From NCBI RefSeq assembly GCF_001573155.1, contig NZ_JRWG01000001.1:62001-126000 (forward strand): 64,000 bases of DNA, written 5' to 3'. A program made the translations under genes and the position numbers. Position 1 is the first letter of the stretch, and the number at the start of each line of letters is the position of its first letter. The notes under the pieces are model-generated. The model was not told the origin of the DNA. It saw only the letters and a list, made by a program, of their open reading frames with translations, and searched no databases. Shown one piece after another: positions 59,459 to 64,000 of the stretch. The DNA comes from Aequorivita aquimaris. GTDB lineage: Bacteria > Bacteroidota > Bacteroidia > Flavobacteriales > Flavobacteriaceae.

Positions 59459-62268
59459 TGCCAAAAAGGATTCTATACCTACTTTTTTTCTGTTTGGCGG
59501 CCCAGGCAGGCGCGCAGCATGTTATAAACATTGATGCGACGCTCCTTCCGGGCAAAAAAACACTGGCAATAAAACAACAGATAACCTATAAAAATACTTC
59601 TGCAGATACGCTAAGGGAGTTATACCTTTTTGATTGGGCCAATAGTTTTTCCACCAAAACCAGTCCGTTGGGCAAGCGCTTTGCCGAAAATTACGACAGC
59701 TCCTTTCATTTTGAAAAAGAAGAAGATCGCGGCAAAACCACCATTGAAAAAATTTATGGTACGGCCAAAAATCCATTACAGTGGCAACGCGGTGACGAAG
59801 TGGATATATTGAGAATAATCCCGCAGACTCCCCTCCTGCCGGGAGATAGCTACACCTTCAATCTGGAATATAGTGTTAAGGTTGCAGATAATAAATTTAC
59901 GCGCTACGGGGTAGATAAGAACGGCAATTACAAGCTTCGGTATTGGTATATTTCCCCCGCTGTTTATAATGGCCAATGGCAGGTTTACAGCAATAAAAAT
60001 ATTGACGACCTTTATTTAACGCCGTCCGAATTTTCGGTGAGCCTCCATTTTCCGAAGAACTACTCCCTCACTTCAGATTTGGATTTGCTGGACGAGCCCA
60101 GTTCCCAAAACACGAAATCCATTGCTCTTGGAGGAAGGGAGCGCACGGGCGCAACAATCTACCTAGAAAAGATTCCCACTTTTGAAACTATTGAAACAGA
60201 TAAGCTGCAGGTAATCACAAACATACAGAACAGCAAGGTAAATCCGCCAGTACAGGCCTTGTTGATTGATAGAATTGCGCATTTTCTGGATGAGCGGCTT
60301 GGCCCATATCCCTTTGAAAAAATGGTCATTAGCGAAACCGATTATAAAACTAATCCCGTTTACGGTCTTAACCAATTGCCGCGGTTTATCAGTCCGTTTC
60401 CCGATGGTTTTGAGTACGATATGGAGCAGCTAAAAACCATTACCCGAAACTATATTGACAATACCCTCATTATGGATTCCCGGGATGATTACTGGCTTCA
60501 GGATGCGTTGCAAATTTACCTGATGATGGAATATGTGGATACCTATTACCCAAAAATGAAGATAATAGGCAATCTGAGCAATTGGTGGATAATCCGATGG
60601 GCGCACGCGGCAGATCTGGAATTTAACGACCAGTATCCAATCCTCTATTTGAATATGGCACGCAACAACATCCATCAGGCCCTGACCACGCCAAAGGACT
60701 CCTTGTTGAAATTCAATATGAATATTGCCAACGGCTACTACGGCGCAAGTGGGCTTCGGTATTTGAACGATTATTTGGGCGACGGTGTCGTAAACCGAAG
60801 TATTAAGGAGTTTTATTCTGAAAATAGATTGAAGCCCATTAAATCCTCGAGTTTTGAAACGGTGCTTTCCCGAAACACCGAACTTCCCATAAATTGGTTT
60901 TTTGAGGATTTTGCCGATACCCGCACCACGATTGATTTCAAAATAAAGAAAGTTGAAAAACAAGGCGATTCGCTAAAGGTCTTTATAAAGAACAACAGAA
61001 ATAGCGAATTGCCCATTTCGCTTTACGGCCTCAACAAAGAGGAAGTTGTCTATAAAACTTGGACGAGGCCCGTGGATAGTATAACTACGGTAACCATTCC
61101 TGCGGAAAACATCCGGAAACTGGCGCTCAATTACGAAGGAAAAATTCCCGAATACAACAGAAGAAACAACTTTAAGGCCGTAAAAGGTTTGCTGAATAAA
61201 CCCTTACAGTTCCGGCTTTTTCAGGATGTGGAGGACCCAAATTACACCCAGTTTTTCTTCATGCCCATTTTTGAATATAACCTCTATGACGGTATTTCGG
61301 CGGGATTGCGGCTTTACAATAAAACGGTATTGCCCAAGGCCGTGCATTACAGTCTGGAGCCGCAGTTTGGGTTTCGTTCCAAAACCCTTGTGGGGAGTGC
61401 CTCCATCAGCTATACGCAGACTATGGACCAAGGCAATCTCTACGCCATGCGCTACGGTTTTTCCGGAAATTATTATTCCTACGATCGGGGACTTTTCTAT
61501 AAGCGCTTTACGCCATACATTACCTTCGCCTTTCGTAACGACGATTTGCGAAATAACGAAAAGCAATACATCAATCTCAGAAACGTAAACGTATATCGGG
61601 ACGAGAACCCAAATGATCCCAACCAGGAGCCGAATTACAGCGTTTTCAACATGCAATATGTGTATTCAAACCCCAACCTTATCAATTATTTTAGGGGCGT
61701 TGCCGACTATGAAATTTCCTCTAAATTCAGCAAGCTGTCGGTTGATTTGGAATACCGCAAGCTCTTTCTGAGCAACCGCCAGTTGAACCTTCGCTTCTTT
61801 GCAGGGGTTTTTCTCTTTAACGATACCCGTGAAAATGAAGATTTCTTCAGCTTTGCCCTAGACCGTCCCAACGATTATCTTTTCGATTATAATTATTACG
61901 GTAGAAGTGAAGATTCGGGGCTTTTTAGCCAGCAGCTCATCATAGCCGAAGGAGGTTTTAAGTCGCAGTTGGAGCCGGCATATGCCAACAGCTGGATGGC
62001 CACCGTAAATGCCAGTACCAACATCTGGAGATGGATCTATGCCTATGCCGATGTAGGTTTGGTCAGCAACAAAAAACGCGGCACAAATGCGGTTTTTGAC
62101 AGTGGGGTGCGGGTAAGTCTGGTGGCCGATTATTTTGAGCTTTACTTCCCAATCTATTCAAACTTGGGTTTTGAACCAAATCTGCCCCATTATGATGAAA
62201 AAGTTAGGTTTATAATTACTTTGAGCCCAAAAACCCTGTTGGGACTTTTTACGCGAAGATGGTATTAA
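59458..62268 (+). CDS. M1 aminopeptidase-like domain without a zinc site, fused to a beta-barrel
   Basis: A 936-residue protein with signal peptide (LLFFCLAAQAGAQ). Residues ~20-500 follow the M1 peptidase layout: ITYKNTSADTLRELYLFDWAN in the N-terminal beta domain, then a helical domain. Where M1 enzymes have HEXXH-X18-E, this protein has KTITR-X18-D (326-330, Asp349), and the GxMEN motif reads YGLNQ. The last ~400 residues are barrel-like strands (FEYNLYDGISAGLRLYNKT) ending in TRRWY. It should be a non-peptidase outer-membrane protein. TTG 59455 is an alternative start, but ATG 59458 fits better. It is coupled to the T9SS endonuclease gene. Confidence 0.8.
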   Translation: MPKRILYLLFFCLAAQAGAQHVINIDATLLPGKKTLAIKQQITYKNTSADTLRELYLFDWANSFSTKTSPLGKRFAENYDSSFHFEKEEDRGKTTIEKIYGTAKNPLQWQRGDEVDILRIIPQTPLLPGDSYTFNLEYSVKVADNKFTRYGVDKNGNYKLRYWYISPAVYNGQWQVYSNKNIDDLYLTPSEFSVSLHFPKNYSLTSDLDLLDEPSSQNTKSIALGGRERTGATIYLEKIPTFETIETDKLQVITNIQNSKVNPPVQALLIDRIAHFLDERLGPYPFEKMVISETDYKTNPVYGLNQLPRFISPFPDGFEYDMEQLKTITRNYIDNTLIMDSRDDYWLQDALQIYLMMEYVDTYYPKMKIIGNLSNWWIIRWAHAADLEFNDQYPILYLNMARNNIHQALTTPKDSLLKFNMNIANGYYGASGLRYLNDYLGDGVVNRSIKEFYSENRLKPIKSSSFETVLSRNTELPINWFFEDFADTRTTIDFKIKKVEKQGDSLKVFIKNNRNSELPISLYGLNKEEVVYKTWTRPVDSITTVTIPAENIRKLALNYEGKIPEYNRRNNFKAVKGLLNKPLQFRLFQDVEDPNYTQFFFMPIFEYNLYDGISAGLRLYNKTVLPKAVHYSLEPQFGFRSKTLVGSASISYTQTMDQGNLYAMRYGFSGNYYSYDRGLFYKRFTPYITFAFRNDDLRNNEKQYINLRNVNVYRDENPNDPNQEPNYSVFNMQYVYSNPNLINYFRGVADYEISSKFSKLSVDLEYRKLFLSNRQLNLRFFAGVFLFNDTRENEDFFSFALDRPNDYLFDYNYYGRSEDSGLFSQQLIIAEGGFKSQLEPAYANSWMATVNASTNIWRWIYAYADVGLVSNKKRGTNAVFDSGVRVSLVADYFELYFPIYSNLGFEPNLPHYDEKVRFIITLSPKTLLGLFTRRWY

Positions 62269-62314
62269 TGAGAGCCGAAATTTTAAAAACCGGTATTTCA
62301 AATAAAATCAAAAA

Positions 62315-62539
62315 ATGCAGCTATTAAATAATTGGCGAATCGTCATCCTCCTTTGCCTAACCTTGGGCTTAGCACCATTTTTGCCCGAACCCCACATTTG
62401 GGGCAAAATCAAATGGATTGCAGGCGGCGCCGAAGGCATGCAGGGAGCAGACTGGTTTGATGTCTTGCTCCACGGGTTTCCTTTTATACTTTTGCTTAGA
62501 TTGTTGATTGTGAGCGCTCTTCCTTCAAAAAAAGATTGA
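62315..62539 (+). CDS. Small membrane protein with two helices
   Basis: A 74-residue protein with hydrophobic segments IVILLCLTLGLAPFL and FDVLLHGFPFILLLRLLIV joined by a loop (IWGKIKWIAGGAEGMQGAD). It ends in charged ALPSKKD. Function is unknown. Conserved-looking features suggest a real gene, and the ATG at 62315 follows an A-rich stretch. Confidence 0.6.
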   Translation: MQLLNNWRIVILLCLTLGLAPFLPEPHIWGKIKWIAGGAEGMQGADWFDVLLHGFPFILLLRLLIVSALPSKKD

Positions 62540-62586
62540 AACACAAATCCGCTCTGTTACAAAAACCGCCTGTGGATAACTAAGCG

Positions 62587-62617
62587 TTGCGAAACACCCT
62601 CAATTTCGCTATTTTTG
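62587..62617 (+). promoter_or_regulatory. Bacteroidota-type promoter of the E1 gene
   Basis: TTG, 20 nt, TATTTTTG. The -7 box ends 20 nt before the ATG at 62638. Confidence 0.75.
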
Positions 62618-62637
62618 CAAAACTAAAACCCATTGAA

Positions 62638-64000
62638 ATGCAGACAGACCCAAAGACCAACGGCGAAATTTCCTTTGACGATTTCAAGGAAACAGTTATA
62701 AACGATTATAAAATAGCTGTTACCAGCCGTGAATGTAGTCTGTTGGGCCGCCGTGAAGTACTTACAGGGAAGGCAAAGTTTGGGATTTTTGGCGATGGCA
62801 AGGAAGTACCGCAACTGGCTTGGGCCAAGGCCTTCCAAAATGGAGATTGGCGCAGTGGTTACTACCGCGACCAAACGTTTATGATGGCCATCGGGAAATT
62901 AACTATTGAGCAATTCTTCGCAGGTCTTTATGCCCATACCGATATAAAGGCGGACCCTATGAGCGCGGGAAGGCAGATGGGAGGCCATTTTGCAACCCAC
63001 AGCCTCAATGAAGACGGCAGTTGGAAAAATCTTACCCAACAAAAAAACAGTAGTGCCGATATTTCGCCCACGGCAGGTCAGATGCCAAGATTATTGGGCT
63101 TGGCGCAAGCTTCAAAGATTTTCAGGAATGTAAAAGGGATTGAAAACAAAACCAATTTCTCCATAAACGGAAACGAAGTGGCTTGGGGAACTATCGGTAA
63201 TGCCAGCACCAGCGAAGGGCTGTTTTGGGAAACCATAAATGCCGCGGGCGTGCTCCAAGTACCGATGGTAATGAGCGTTTGGGACGATGAGTACGGAATT
63301 TCAGTCCACGCAAAATACCAAACCACCAAAGAGAATATTTCAGAAATATTAAAAGGATTCCAACGCAATGAGGAAGAGGATGGTTATGAAATTATCCGCG
63401 TGAAAGGTTGGGACTATCCAGAATTGATTGAAGTTTACAACCGTGCCTCTAAGATTGCCCGGGAGGAGCATGTGCCCGTCCTGATCCACGTACAGCAACT
63501 TACCCAGCCCCAGGGCCACAGTACCAGTGGCTCGCACGAACGCTACAAAAGCAAGGACCGTTTGGAGTGGGAGGCAAAATTCGACTGCAACCTGAAAATG
63601 CGCGAATGGATGATTGCCAGTGATATTGCTACCGATGAAGAGCTTTCAGAAATAGAAAAGGAAATAAAAAAGAAAGTACGTGACGGCAAAAAAGCAGCCT
63701 GGGAAGCCTTTGTGGCTCCCCAGAAAAAGGAGCAGCAGGAAGCCGTGGTATTGTTGGGCAACTTAGCCGAGAGCAGCCCAAACAAAAATTTCATTGAAAA
63801 AATAAAGAATGAATTGGCTTCCGAAAAGGAGCCATTGCGTAGAAATATCCTCGCTTCCGCGCGCAAAGCACTGCGCTATGTAGTAGGGGAAAATTCTTCT
63901 GAAAAGAAACAACTTCAGGATTGGATTGAGAATTATTGCGAAACAATCCAGCCCAAATACAGTGCCCATCTTTACAGTGAGGCCAAAGAGAACGCCAAAA
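62638..64000 (+). CDS. Fused alpha/beta 2-oxoacid dehydrogenase E1 (start; truncated by window edge)
   Basis: The first ~454 residues of a thiamine-diphosphate enzyme; the frame is still open at position 64000. The N-terminus carries an E1-alpha-like domain with RSGYYRDQTFMMAIGKLTIEQ. The ThDP/Mg motif spans WGTIGNASTSEGLFWETIN to WDDEYGIS, and GHSTSGSHERYKS is the phosphorylation-loop-like segment. Bacteroidota encode a single polypeptide of E1 alpha and beta for branched-chain or pyruvate-type 2-oxoacids. The beta half lies beyond the window. The lipoylated E2 partner is elsewhere. The lplA at the left edge is only loosely related. Confidence 0.88.
   Translation, partial: MQTDPKTNGEISFDDFKETVINDYKIAVTSRECSLLGRREVLTGKAKFGIFGDGKEVPQLAWAKAFQNGDWRSGYYRDQTFMMAIGKLTIEQFFAGLYAHTDIKADPMSAGRQMGGHFATHSLNEDGSWKNLTQQKNSSADISPTAGQMPRLLGLAQASKIFRNVKGIENKTNFSINGNEVAWGTIGNASTSEGLFWETINAAGVLQVPMVMSVWDDEYGISVHAKYQTTKENISEILKGFQRNEEEDGYEIIRVKGWDYPELIEVYNRASKIAREEHVPVLIHVQQLTQPQGHSTSGSHERYKSKDRLEWEAKFDCNLKMREWMIASDIATDEELSEIEKEIKKKVRDGKKAAWEAFVAPQKKEQQEAVVLLGNLAESSPNKNFIEKIKNELASEKEPLRRNILASARKALRYVVGENSSEKKQLQDWIENYCETIQPKYSAHLYSEAKENAK

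Noticed and set aside
1-64000. tRNA, rRNA, transposase or prophage genes
   Set aside because: I looked for cloverleaf ends, rRNA landmarks, integrase/transposase motifs and phage structural genes by eye and found none. Small ncRNAs cannot be excluded.

Overview
The window is chromosomal DNA of a member of the Bacteroidota, most likely family Flavobacteriaceae. The evidence is the gene content (T9SS sorting tail, HU-HIG-type DNA-binding proteins, MPE/beta-barrel fusions, Bacteroidota-type GlmM and Wzi) and the promoters, which fit the Bacteroidota consensus TTG-N17-23-TAnnTTTG rather than the sigma70 type. Base composition is AT-rich, most so in the polysaccharide genes at 15-21 kb. No rRNA, tRNA, CRISPR array, transposase or prophage was seen. 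Genus was not determined.

Layout. 1-1.4 kb: the 3' end of a lipoate-protein ligase, a small membrane protein and an azurin lipoprotein. 1.4-22.6 kb: a minus-strand capsule/exopolysaccharide locus. It reads wzx flippase, pyruvyl transferase, GT2, CapA-like, CapK-like, wzy polymerase, three GT4s, PglC-like initiating transferase, PglD-like acetyltransferase, a second initiating transferase, PglE-like aminotransferase, PglF-like dehydratase, then wza, wzc and wzi. A consensus promoter with a 120-nt leader precedes wzx. The last three genes have their own promoter-like box, and a terminator separates them from pglF. The dehydratase, aminotransferase, acetyltransferase and PglC/PglA-like genes predict a repeat unit started on di-N-acetylbacillosamine.

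22.8-26.5 kb: two divergent HU-like genes, a sparse intergenic stretch, and a 1.8-kb array of two families of palindromic repeats with a DUF559 nuclease-like gene inside it. 26.5-32.7 kb: an outer-membrane protein, then a sulfate-activation cluster (cysQ, DUF2061, cysC, cysD, cysN) interrupted by a four-helix-bundle ORF and a GxxExxY ORF, each bordered by short tandem repeats. 32.8-46 kb: a small hydrophilic protein, Dps, two giant tandem lipoprotein/phosphoesterase/beta-barrel proteins (the upstream one has lost its metal ligands), an HD-Pycsar-effector fusion, a GAF protein and a TlpA-like thioredoxin.

46-64 kb is mostly housekeeping: SIMPL protein, rhomboid protease, lipid A acyltransferase, glmM, an acyltransferase, AcpH-like phosphodiesterase, gamma-glutamyltransferase, a membrane protein, uvrA (apparently leaderless), a LOG protein, a T9SS-exported endonuclease/phosphatase coupled to an M1-like protein without a zinc site fused to a beta-barrel, a small membrane protein, and the start of a fused alpha/beta 2-oxoacid dehydrogenase E1 that runs off the right edge.

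The most unusual material is: the two large pseudoenzyme-barrel fusions; the HD-DUF5706 fusion with no cyclase beside it; the full-length sugar transferase with no standard start codon; and the three small stand-alone ORFs embedded in repeats between 25 and 31 kb.
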